From Panicum virgatum (Eukaryota; Streptophyta; Magnoliopsida; Poales; Poaceae), in contig NC_053137.1 in assembly GCF_016808335.1 (NCBI RefSeq), forward strand, positions 12,827,798 through 12,891,797: a DNA stretch of 64,000 bases, given 5' to 3'. Positions 54,901 through 64,000 of this stretch are shown piece after piece. Numbering within the stretch: position 1 is the first letter of the stretch; every line of letters begins with the position of its first letter. The translations under genes were made by a program, and so were the position numbers. Below the pieces are notes generated by a model. That model ran no database searches, was not told the origin of the DNA, and saw only the letters and a list, made by a program, of their open reading frames with translations.

Positions 54901-56363
54901 GCTCACAGGGGTCCTCACGGCGATGTCGTCCATGGGGTAATGTTCCGCAACTGTTTCCTCTCGATCTGCGGTTGAGTGTTCCGTTGAAGAGACGCTGCTA
55001 CGACGCTGCGAGCCGACGGGGCTAGTCTCCAACTAAACCATTGAACTGGCTTCTGGTTATTGCTGCTGGTTAGCTGCAATTGCACCTTTGATCGAAGCAA
55101 CCCGTTCTTTTAGGGCATGCAACTTCTCTGCGGCTTCAGCTTTTTTCTCTGTCGACTTCGATATGTATCTATGTCGCCACTGAAGCCATGCTTTCATGGA
55201 ACTACGCCCATGCCTCGGACACGTCCCGTATGTTTGGGTGTCCCGAGAGCGTACGTCAGCTCGTCTTTCTCTCTATCAGGTTTAAAAACTGCCTTCTGAC
55301 ATGGCCTTGAGTGTGTCATCGAGCTTGTTGGCCGCTTCTCTTATGGCGTCGCTAGTGACAAACGAGCCATCTTCCATGTTCAATGTGCCTCCGTGAGCAT
55401 AAAAGTAATATTTTGCTCGCAGTGGCCAGTTGAAGGTTGCCGGTAGGATTCCTCTTGCAATGAGGTCCTCTTCCATCTTCTGCCACTTCGGAATATCCGC
55501 CTTGTAACCTCCCTGGCCAAGATGATGGAAGTGTTTTTTCTTGCTTGCATTCTCTTTGGCTTGTGTTGTTTGCTGTTCGCTGTCCTCGGATGATTTGTAT
55601 TGCACAAATGCATCCCAGTAAGGATGTTGTTTCTTGAAGTCCTTCTCAAAGTCTAGGGTGAGGCCCTTTTTAACGTAGTCTTTGTTCAAGTTTTTCTTGA
55701 ACGTCTAAAACGCAATACCCATCTTCTTCATGACCCAATCCTTAAATAGTTGTTCGTGCTCCTCCGGAACACTGAAGTGTCGTTTCACATCTGCCCATAA
55801 CATTTCCTTTTCTGTGTCTGGGACGATGTCATTGTAATTGTCGGTGGCTTTGCTTTTCTTCCATAACTCGAAGCTGATGGGGATATTCTCACGCACATAA
55901 TACCTGCATTGATTGACGACTGTTGTCTTAGCACCCTTGGGAGACTTTGGTTCACCATCCGGGTACAATGAGGTGATGGTGGTATGCCCCTCCATCCTTT
56001 TCTTTGAGCCTCGTTTCCGTTTCAGCTTCCTCGATTCGGATGCCTGGAGAAATAGATATTTCATACACGTTGAAGTTTTTCAGGAACAGAATTCATCATG
56101 AAGTAGAACATATATATGTATGTACGAATTTCAATACTAACTTCGGCTGTATCGTCTTGCGCAATCATTTGCTCTGACTGGTCAGCATCGCCTTCACCAG
56201 TATCGTTCAAATACTGGCTGCCATCATACTCGATATCTTCTCTGCTTTGACAAATTATTTCTTCAAGGAATGAGTCATCGTCCTCACGCCGAAAAGGTTC
56301 CATTTTGATGTCTACGTGAAATAACATTTGTTCGGTATGCAACAAATTCATATAATACAACAT
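51928..56363 (-). CDS. CACTA second gene: Transposase_24-like region plus Ulp1-like C48 protease domain (mutated)
   Basis: Minus-strand exon tracts: 56363-56061 (acidic, EPFRREDDDSFLEEIICQ), 56064-55705 (KSPKGAKTTVVNQCRYYVRE, WADVKRHFSVPEEHEQLFKD), 55700-55282 (NLNKDYVKKGLTLDFEKDFK, GTLNMEDGSFVT), the typical TNPA/Transposase_24 layout. Then 54817-54134 has a Pro/Ser-rich stretch and basic PPPPPPR repeats; 54079-53756 has PFVPGQPLMWPELIDMLPTR. The C48 domain follows: HWILLSIETDRSRVVVFDSL at about 53400-53340 (His-Trp and Asp) and LCGYYVCEHIQGFCSSTKR near 52280-52200 (catalytic Cys). The last exon ends GRLDRNNRGGGGDD, stop at 51928. Defects include TAG after KKMGIAF (CAG in relatives) and damage near the exon carrying the Cys. 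A MITE lies in the intron before that exon. Confidence 0.72.
52303..53139. mobile_element. MITE-like element nested in the CACTA (837 bp), 16-bp terminal inverted repeats
   Basis: Starts GGCCCTGTTTGTTTCC and ends GGAAACAAACAGGGCC, a perfect 16-bp inverted repeat. Flanks are TAC and TAT, so a 3-bp duplication is only approximate. Inside is an AT-rich left half and a GC-rich right half with no transposase. It resembles a Harbinger/Tourist-type nonautonomous element and lies in an intron between the His/Asp and Cys exons of the C48 protease domain. Confidence 0.85.
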
Positions 56364-57789
56364 TTATTACAATAAATATCAAGATACATATACATAAAGC
56401 TTACAATATCCAATGCGCCATGAAATTCTATACAATGTGCCTCACAATTCTCTACAATTTCATGAAAAAAATATTCTAACATTTCTTGAATTTTCTAATG
56501 TATCTACCATTTAAACAAGTATTAAACAATTTATAGTATTTCTTGCAAAATATTCTTATTTCTACCATTTTTTACTATTTTTCTAAATTATCCTACCATT
56601 TTGCTAATTTATTCTACCATTTTTTCTAATTTACTCGACCATTTCTACAATTTTCTAATTTATTTTAAATAGATAACAATTTAAACAAGTATTAAATAGT
56701 TTATAGTATTTCTTACAAAATGTTCTAATTTCTTATAATTTTCTACAATACCACATAAGTCAACACATATAAAACAACTCATACAATAACTGTCAAGATT
56801 CAAAGACATGAAGTTTACAATATTCATGGAAACAATCAACAATCTAATTCGCACAAAGTGTCCTCCAATTGTATACAATGTGCCACCTGACCAAAAATCT
56901 ACTATTTTTCTACTATTTTCACCAATTCCTACAAATGTTCTGTAATTTATAGAATTTTTAACAAAATATTCCCAATTTATAGTTACTAACTATTTTGTAC
57001 ATAAATAACAAAATTTCTAACAATACTATTTTCGTCAATTTTTCTACCATTTATAGAATTACTAACTATTTCTAAGTTTATATCAAAATTTATAGAATTA
57101 CTTGAGATTTCTAAGGTTTTCTAAATTTTTGTCAATTTTTCTAACAATACTATTTTTCTAACAAATTGTCCATCATAAATTTTTCTACCATTTTTTTATG
57201 TTTTTTCTACTGTTTTTCTAATTTTTTCTACCGTTTAATACATATATCTAAAAATGAAAAAAATGGCGTCAGCCCTGGTGTGCTGACGTCACCTAAGGGC
57301 TTATGCGCGCGACGCTCGGCGTGGTGGCTGGCGGTGGTGCGGATCGAGCGAGCCGGAGGTGGGGGCGCGTGCGGGATGAGGACGGCGCGGCAGCCGGCAG
57401 GTGGCGCGGATGTGGAGGCGGAGACACGCGGAGGAGGAGGGCGTGGCGGCCGGGGCGACGGCGACGAGGATGGCGGTCGGGGGCGACACCCGCACGAGCC
57501 CGGCGGGTAGCAGCGGCGGATCCGGTGCGCCGAGGCGATGCCTGCACGAGAGGATGAGGGCGGCGCCGAGGAGGCCTGGGTGCAGACGTCGAGGAGGCCG
57601 GGGGGCGGCGGCGCGCGAGGACCGGAGGGGAGAGGCGGCAGATCCGGGGTGCCGAGGAGGAGGGGGACCAATGCCAATGGAGCCGAGGTGGAGCGGCGCG
57701 GAGGCGGAGCGACGGCGACGGCGCGGAGGAGGAGGAGCGGCGGCGCAACAAGAACAACGAACTGGAGATCGAAATTCCCCAAGTGTTGG
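56364..57789. other. CACTA internal AT-rich spacer and GC-rich leader (57290-57780)
   Basis: 56.36-57.25 kb is very AT-rich with repeated TTCTACCATTTTT-like words. 57.29-57.78 kb is GC-rich and open in several frames (GGAGGAGGAGGGCG text), probably the promoter or leader of the minus-strand second gene rather than coding. No domain recognised. Confidence 0.45.
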
Positions 57790-58005
57790 TTTATATAGAG
57801 TCGCCAGTTTAGTACCGGGCCTTGTCTACAACCGGTACTAAACTGGCTTCGGTGCAGTTTAATACCGGTCGTAGACAGGGCCCGGTAATAAATATACACA
57901 TTTAGTACCGGGCCGTGTCTACGACCGGTATTAAATCGGCCCATCTGGCGGGAAATTTTCATTGTGGCCATTTAGTACCGGGCATTGACACGGCCCGGTA
58001 CTGAA
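57790..58005. repeat. Internal TTTAGTACCGG array within the CACTA element
   Basis: At least seven motif copies: GTTTAGTACCGGGCC, CCGGTACTAAAC, TTTAATACCGG, CCCGGTAATAAA, TTTAGTACCGGGCC, CCGGTATTAAA and TTTAGTACCGGGC. Such arrays normally sit only at element ends. No terminal CACTA sequence accompanies this one. Confidence 0.8.
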
Positions 58006-58621
58006 GAGCCAAAAATGTTTTCATTGTGGCCATAAAGTGATGTTTATGTGTAATAAATTAATTGTAAATACAAATATATGTTGTTTTCACCATGCAAAAT
58101 TATATTTTTGTAGTTTAGGTCACTATGTTAAATTTCCATGTTAGTTTTTTTACTAAATTTAAAATATTGATACTAAATTAATTATAGTTTTCAATTCATT
58201 TAACTTTATTTTAAGTTCAATAAATTAAATAAAAGGATAAAACTAGATATATTTACTGTTTATACACTTAATTTATCATATTGAGTCCAATATTTTTTCA
58301 ATATGGGTTTCAATTGTGTTTACATATAAGTTATTTCATTGAAGTTGTTTCAAACATATTACATAAATATTACATAAATTATTTGAGTCAAAAAAAATAA
58401 TTTGAAATGTGTTCCGTAAGTAGTAACTTAAATAATTTAATTAAATTTTTTGTAATTTTTATCATTTTGTTAATTTGAATATACATTTACGCACTTAATT
58501 TCATCATCTTTAGTCGAAAACGATTACATATACCTAGTGTAAATAAAATTTGTGAGTTTGTCCTTGCAAATATATTACATAAATCATTTGATCACATGAA
58601 CATTAAAGTACATCATAATGA
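58006..58621. other. AT-rich spacer 3' of the TNP2 gene
   Basis: AT-rich DNA between the internal motif array and the end of the transposase. No open frame or repeat of note; it contains TTAAATAAAAGG-type words. It is probably the transposase 3' untranslated region. Confidence 0.45.
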
Positions 58622-61600
58622 TTACACATCATTATTTAATGGAACATTGATAACTTTTCTTTTTACAAAAGTGCCTTGATCGTGATTGCGACGTAAGTAA
58701 GGAGCGTCATCTTTGGATAACAGGATGCTGGTGTCAACATCGACAGAGAATGGAGGACGGTCATCAAACTGATCAAAGTCTTCTGACTTATCCGAAATGT
58801 CTTCAACTCCAATAATTTTTCTTTTTCCTGGAAGAACTATGTGGCGTTTTGGCTCGTCGTCGGATTTGCCTTGATTTTTCTTAGGTTTGCTAGACATGTC
58901 CTTCACATAGAACACCTGCGCGACATCCTTGGCGAGGACGAATGGTTTGTCTTTATATCCAACTTTTTTAAAGTCCACTATTGTCATCCCGTACTGTTCT
59001 GTTGTTACGCCGCCTCCTGCTCGTTTCACTCATTGGCACCGAAACAAAGGAATCTTCAAAGGCCCATAGTCAAGCTCACATATCTCCTCAATGACACCAA
59101 AGTAGCTGTCTTTATTCCCATCATTGCCTATTGCATCAATACGCACACTGCTATTTTGGTTCGTGCTCTTTTCGTCTTGGCCTCTTGTGTAAAATGTATA
59201 TCCATTCATCTCGTACCCTTGGTATTGCATTACTGTGATCATCGATGGTCTCCTAGCCAGCCAGTGAAGTTGTTCATCAATTGTTCTGTCACCCATGAGT
59301 TTTCGTCTGAGCCAAACATCAAAGCTATCTATGTGATGACGTGTAATCCAGGCCTCAGACTTCTGTGGGTTTTCGAAACGTACAATATTCATGTGCTCGT
59401 CCATATATGGAGCCATGAGAGTTGAATTCTGTAAAACGGTGAAGTTTGCTTTTCGGATTTCACTTTCGGGGATTTGCATATTAGATTTCTTCCCTAGTGT
59501 ACCCTTTCCCTTCAGTCTCCCCTCATGGCGTGACGTGGGAACTCCAATTGGACTTAGATCATCAATAAAGTCAACACAAAACTCAATGACCTCCTCTGTT
59601 CCATAGCCCTTAGCGATACTTCCCTCTGGGTTAGACCGGTTGCGAACGTATTTCTTTAGGACTATCATGTACCTCTCCAAAGGGAACATATTGTGCAGGA
59701 ATACAGGGCCTAGAATGTTTATCTCTTTCACAATATGAACCAGGAGATGTGTCGTAATATTAAAGAACGAAGGTGGAAACACCATCTCAAAGCTAACAAG
59801 ACATTGGACCACGTCATTTTGTAGCTTTGTGAGTTTATTTGGATCGATAGCCTTTTGCGAAATTTCATTGAGGAAGGCACATAGCTTAACAATCGCCAAT
59901 CTGACATTCTCTGGTAGAATACCCCTTAGCGCAACCGGAAGCAATTGCATCATTAGGACGTGGCAGTCATGAGACTTTAAGTTTATGAACTTTTTCTCTT
60001 TCATATTTATTCTTCCTTGTATATTCGAGGAGTACCCAGACGGTACTTCATACTATTCAAGCAATCAAACAAACTTTACTTCTCCTATTTGCCGAGAGTG
60101 TAACTATCAGGGTGCAAGTAGTGTTGTCCTTTCTCTCTCTTTTCGGGACTAATGTCTTCTCGTTGTTTCATTTCTTTTAGATCACGTCTTACTTCTAAGG
60201 TATCTTTTGCCTGCCCATACGTACCCAGGAAACCTAGCAGGTTCACGCAAAGATTCTTTGTCAAGTGCATCATATCAATTGCATTGCGTACCTCCAGGAC
60301 TTCCCAGTAAGGTAGCTCCCCACAATATTGACTTCTTCTTCCACATTGGAGCACGTCTGCTTTCATCATTCGAAATTTGTTGGCTGCCACGGCCCTTTCC
60401 AAACACTACACGAACATCCTTTATCATCGAGTAAACACGTTTTCTGTCACGGAACATAGGCTTAGCACGAGTTTCTAGTTCCCCTTTGAAATGCTTCCCT
60501 TTCTTTCTCAAGGGGTGGTTTAGGGGCAGGAATCGACGATGACCCATATATACGACCTTCCGACAATTTTTCAAATAAAAGCTATCAGTTTCATCAAGGC
60601 AATGGGTGCACGCCTGGTACCCCTTATTCGACTAACCGGAGAGATTACTAAGTGCATGCCAATCATTGATGTTTACGAAAAGCAATGCTCGGAGGTCAAA
60701 ATTCTCCTGTTTGTACTCATCCCACACACGTACACATTCATTCTTCCACAACAGTAAAAGTTCATCAACCAGCGGTCTTAGGTACACGTCAATGTCAATG
60801 CCAGGTTGTTTCGGGTCTTGAATAAGCACCGGCATCAATATGTACTTCCGCTTCATGCATAGCCAAGAAGGAAGGTTAAATATACATAGGGTCACAGGCC
60901 ATATACTATGACTGCTGCCCCACTCGCCGAAAGGATTCATTCCATCCGTACTTAAACCAAACCTTATGTTCCTTGGGTCCATATCAAAATCTGGAAATTC
61001 TCTATCCACATTTCTCCACTGGGACCCATCAGCGGGGTGTCTCAGCATCTGATCTTGCTTACGCTCTTCTTTTTGCCACCACATCAACTTAGCATGGTCC
61101 TTATTTCTGAAAAGGCGCTTCAAACGTGGTATTATTGGGAAATACCAAATCACCTTTGCGGGAACTTTTTTTAACGGGCTCCCTGTCGACATCACCAGGA
61201 TCATTTTGCCTGATCTTGTACTATTTCGCATCACAGACAGGACAAGCATCCAGTTTCTCATATTCATCACGATAGAGAATACAGTTGTTAGGACATGCGT
61301 GAATTTTCTGAACCTCCAATCCAAGAGGGCAAACAACCTTCTTTGCTTCGTATGTTGTAGAGGGCAGTTCATTCCCCTCTGGAAGCATGCTCTTTACGAT
61401 TCCTAATAGCTCCTCAAATCCCTTATCGGTGACACCATTGGCTGCCTTCCACTGCACATTTCAAGTGTCGTACCCAACTTTTTCAGTCTTTGCTTGCAAT
61501 CTGGATACAATAATTTTTTGTGATCCTCCAACATCTTCTCAAACTTCTTTGACTCCTTCAAAGTTTCACTGTCTCTTTGTGAATCCACTAGAACCTGACC

Positions 61601-61978
61601 TAATTCGTCAGGTGGTTGGTCTTCTTCTGCATTTTCTCCAGCCTCGTCCATTTCTTCAGCATCGTCCATGAGTTCACCTTCAAAGGCTCCCGCTTCATAT
61701 AAGTGAGCCTAGTCTGCAATATTATCATCATCATCTCCTTCACCGTCTTGCATCACAACTCCAGGTTCACCGTGCTTGGTCCAAAGAGTATAGTTATCCA
61801 TGAAACCTTTTTCATAAATGTGGGCGTGTAGAGTGCTTCTCTTAGAGTATTCCTTTTTATTTTGACAAAGGCGGCATGGACAACACATGAAACCTTTCGA
61901 TGACTTGTGGGCCTCCGCTGCATCAAGAAAAGACTTTAGACCATTAATCCACACCATGGTGCACCGGTCGCCGTACAT
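58622..61978 (-). pseudogene. TNP2-type CACTA transposase, several frame breaks
   Basis: In order on minus: an N-terminal transposase-associated domain (MYGDRCTMVWINGLKSFLDA, CCPCRLCQNKKEYS, 61978-61709); an acidic linker (61669-61460); KGFEELLGIVKSMLPEGNEL and KKVVCPLGLEVQKIHACPNN with YEKLDACPVCDAK (61457-61221); the Transposase_21 core (WYFPIIPRLKRLFRNKDHAK, IRFGLSTDGMNPFGEW, PVLIQDPKQPGIDIDVYLRP, 61200-60760); KKSILWG then YWEVLEVRNAIDMMHLTKNL (60400-60240); a DUF4218 region (HDCHVLMMQLLPVALRGILP, 60004-59600); and a DUF4216-type C-terminus (59300-58622). TAG follows NIAD, a 2-base shift follows TTLEM, and further stops separate the blocks. Transposases of this class bind the subterminal repeats and cut the TIRs; this copy cannot make the full protein. 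Confidence 0.9.
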
Positions 61979-62919
61979 CCATTATCGGTCCATCGATCTA
62001 CAACTTTGTATTAAGTAACAATATTATTTTACTTGTATTCATATCAATTGGCACATAACATAATGAAATACAATTGCCATTTCCACAAATTTAACATTGA
62101 AATACAAAAGGTCCGAATATCCATCACATAACATGCTTAAACTAAATAACATGATAAATAAAAGTCCAAATTAATAAATATAGATTACACTACAAAACTA
62201 ATTTCAGTACACTAATCAAATAATTCTAAAAAATAAACAAATTATTAGAATTAAAATGAAAACATAAATTGTAAACCATAATGAAAACAAAGATTTTTTA
62301 AACTTCTCGATGGTTTCCAATATGAGCCCGAATATATACATCATTAGAGTGTCAAAATAATCGACGTAAAAGTCGCATTAACAAATAAACATTTATTTCT
62401 AATGTCAGTTCAAATACTAAACTAAATTAATTAATGAATAAAATTAATGTCATCATAATACATGTAAAGTACTGAATAAAACTAATTTACAAATCAAAAA
62501 ATTATCTACCTAAAAGGAAACAAACTAACAAACTAACCATGACATTTGAAAATAATTGAAAAAAAACATTAGAAATTAGGCATATTCAAACTATCTAATA
62601 AATCTTCTCTATGTTCAATTTATCACTTCTATACATCTGAAAACAATGTATAAATCAAAAAAATCAAGCTCATACTCACTCTTTCTTAAAATTCTAAATT
62701 TCTCTACATATGGAGCATTAAACAAAGAATAAAGACCATCAAACAAGAGAGGATGAAGTTGCAAACCTTTGACACACTTGGATGAGTGAAATCCCCACAA
62801 AAATTGAAAAAATGGGCAGCACCTCCTCTCTCACGCCATGGAAGCACCCCGAGCTCGGTGAAGAAATGGTTGGCTCAGGCTCGGAGAGAAAGAAGGCGAG
62901 CTGATTTATAGTGGGCAAG
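61979..62919. other. CACTA promoter-side AT-rich region
   Basis: AT-rich DNA upstream of the transposase start on the minus strand, with AAATTAATAA- and AATAAACAAATT-type words. It presumably holds the transposase promoter and an untranslated exon. No coding sequence recognised. Confidence 0.45.
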
Positions 62920-63195
62920 TTAGTACCGGCTGAAGACACCAGCCGGTACTAAATCTCTCATTTAGTACCGGCTGGAGCCACCAGCCGATACTAAATTTCC
63001 TCGGAGCCATTTAGTACCGGCTCGTGTCTCCAGCCGGTACTAAATGGCTCTTAGACGTTGCGCACCGATGTCTGTGCCGGCTCTTTAGTACTGGCTGGAG
63101 CCACGAGCCGGTACTAAGAGGTTCCGATTTTTTTGACTGGTACAAAAAGGCGCCGTTAGTACCGGTCGAAAGTGCGACCGGTACTAACGTGCAAG
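62920..63195. repeat. Right CACTA subterminal repeat array
   Basis: About ten TTAGTACCGGC / GCCGGTACTAA copies in both orientations, e.g. 62920, 62943, 62961, 63010, 63036, 63104, 63157 and 63178, next to the TIR at 63209-63221. Confidence 0.85.
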
Positions 63196-63221
63196 GACGA
63201 ATGCCCCGTTTTCTAGCAGTG

Positions 63222-63400
63222 AGGGTCAGGAGCTGGGAGACGCAATTGCGGCCTCCGCTAGCGCCGTCGTCAACCAGGAGGCGAGATGCCACGGTGAGGT
63301 GGTAGCACGGCTCGGCCGCTGCCGCCGCCGTGCCATTGCCAGGGACGACGACGATCTCCTCTCTAGACAGACTGAAACGAATCAGATGCTCACAGACTGG
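63222..63400 (-). pseudogene. O-methyltransferase 5' fragment, separated by the CACTA element
   Basis: Minus-strand reading EEIVVVPGNGTAAAAAEPCY then HLTVASRLLVDDGASGGRN and CVSQLLTL, matching the N-terminal dimerisation region of ZRP4-type O-methyltransferases (YxLTxASRLLV). It stops at the CACTA insertion point and is continued by the sequence at 51383 downward. The upstream N-terminal part of the enzyme is missing; beyond about 63430 comes duplicated sequence from another gene. Confidence 0.75.
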
Positions 63401-63473
63401 GAGGGGGAAGAGGTGAATTAGGCAACTTAAGAATCTTAACCTAAAGCTCCAACTAGTTTGCACATAAATTTGA

Positions 63474-64000
63474 TTTCCTCATCACGGTCAGCAGATGAAT
63501 CCATGGTTATCTCCTAGCAGTCAGGCAGGCATATGCACTGTTTCATCAGCGTTGAGGCACTGATTTTGTTTATATATAAGTGCATACACGTACACTTGCG
63601 TATAGCTTTTCTATACGACAAGCTGTCTAGGAAATCTTTCGTACCTTGCCAGCTATATAGAATAATACCTGAGACTAAACGCAAGCAAGGCTTCAGAAAC
63701 GTGCATGCATGATTAAAGCTGTTTTTTTTATCACGAGAGAGAGATCGATAGTGTGTGTGTGGGTGTTCCTCTCGTGCCTCCGATCCAGAGACAATCTTGA
63801 ATGAGAAAAAAGAAATAACCAAAGGCGTTTGGCTTGTTAGCTTTAAGCTTTCACACAGGCCGGCCTTGCATGCAGTACGTTCTCATCTTTCACACAGGTG
63901 TCTGGTTTGTTACGGCTTCAGCCATCCTTAGCTAAGAATATATAAAGCCACAATTGTGGGGAGAAAAATGGACAAGTTTATCAAACTCCGGATTCATGGA
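63474..64000. repeat. Segmental duplication copy B (runs off the window)
   Basis: Nearly identical to 47997-48540. It contains the ATG and first ten codons (MDSSADRDEE) of the unknown membrane protein on minus, after which the sequence switches to unrelated DNA (IKFMCKLVGALG, stop). The upstream region is retained, including the GAGAGAGATCGATAG and TGTGTGTG tracts. It continues past the right edge of the window. Confidence 0.95.

Larger units (their letters stand above)
51384..63221 (-). mobile_element. CACTA (En/Spm) transposon, about 11.8 kb, TSD AGG
   Basis: The right end TTTTCTAGCAGTG (63209-63221) and left end CACAGCAAGAAAA (51384-51396) are imperfect inverted copies of a CACTGCTAGAAAA terminus. 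AGG flanks both ends (51381-51383 and 63222-63224). Subterminal regions at about 51400-51640 and 62920-63190 are packed with TTTAGTACCGG in both orientations. Coding regions are all on minus: TNP2-type transposase (61978-58622) and a second gene with a C48 protease domain (56363-51928). The insertion splits an O-methyltransferase exon. Both genes carry mutations, so this copy is probably nonautonomous now. Confidence 0.92.

Noticed and set aside
57228..57971. 247-codon minus-strand open frame in the CACTA
   Set aside because: Its translation is Pro/Ser/Arg low complexity from a GC-rich leader, and it ends in the subterminal motif array; it is not a convincing protein.
1..64000. CRISPR arrays, bacterial operons, rRNA genes
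   Set aside because: Nothing resembling spaced identical repeats, Shine-Dalgarno-led gene runs or rRNA was seen; the sequence is plant nuclear DNA.

Overview
The window is nuclear DNA of a flowering plant and most probably a grass (Poaceae). The evidence is intron-bearing genes with GT-AG borders, GC-rich 5' exons beside AT-rich intergenic DNA, and grass-type transposon families: Tourist, Stowaway and hAT MITEs, an Au-type SINE, CACTA elements with repeated TTTAGTACCGG subterminal motifs, chromodomain gypsy elements and Helitron-like ends. I cannot name the species. There are no operons, CRISPR arrays or bacterial features.

Layout. 0.5-1.9 kb: a long imperfect inverted repeat enclosing a broken R2R3-MYB fragment. 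2-4.1 kb: an old noncoding tandem duplication. 4.9-5.4 kb: an intact mitochondrial acyl carrier protein gene (minus). 5.6-13 kb: MITEs, a DFR/CCR-like reductase relic and GC-rich DNA without a recognised gene. 13.5-16.8 kb: nested retrotransposon debris, including a 660-bp TRIM element inside a gypsy integrase. 18.6-19.4 kb: an intact three-exon CASP-like membrane protein gene (plus). 20.2-24.4 kb: a PPR gene (minus) with a SINE in its intron.

24.5-37.4 kb: two direct-repeat copies of a roughly 0.75-kb sequence bracket an insertion of about 8.8 kb. The insertion ends in a canonical Helitron-like hairpin plus CTAG and carries a 5'-truncated NT5C/HAD phosphatase gene. Beyond the second copy is a decayed KDPG-aldolase gene. 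40.1-43.0 kb: a large two-TM ARM-repeat-like gene (minus) with an LTR directly upstream. 44.8-46 kb: CACTA fragments. 47.8-48.5 kb: the first exon and upstream region of an unknown membrane protein gene; this block recurs at 63.5-64 kb.

50.0-63.4 kb: an O-methyltransferase pseudogene split by an 11.8-kb CACTA element (TSD AGG). The CACTA carries a mutated TNP2 transposase and a second gene with a Transposase_24-like region and a C48 (Ulp1-like) protease domain.

Best-supported cellular genes: mtACP, the CASP-like gene, the PPR gene and the ARM-repeat gene. The MYB, DFR-like, KDPG aldolase and O-methyltransferase copies are broken; the NT5C-like copy lacks its first exon. I see no coherent multi-gene pathway. 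The main interest is how transposons, duplications and gene fragments have been combined: a MITE whose target duplication copied a splice acceptor, a tandem repeat that copied a splice donor, a duplicated start region beside another gene's fragment, and a MYB fragment in a foldback structure.
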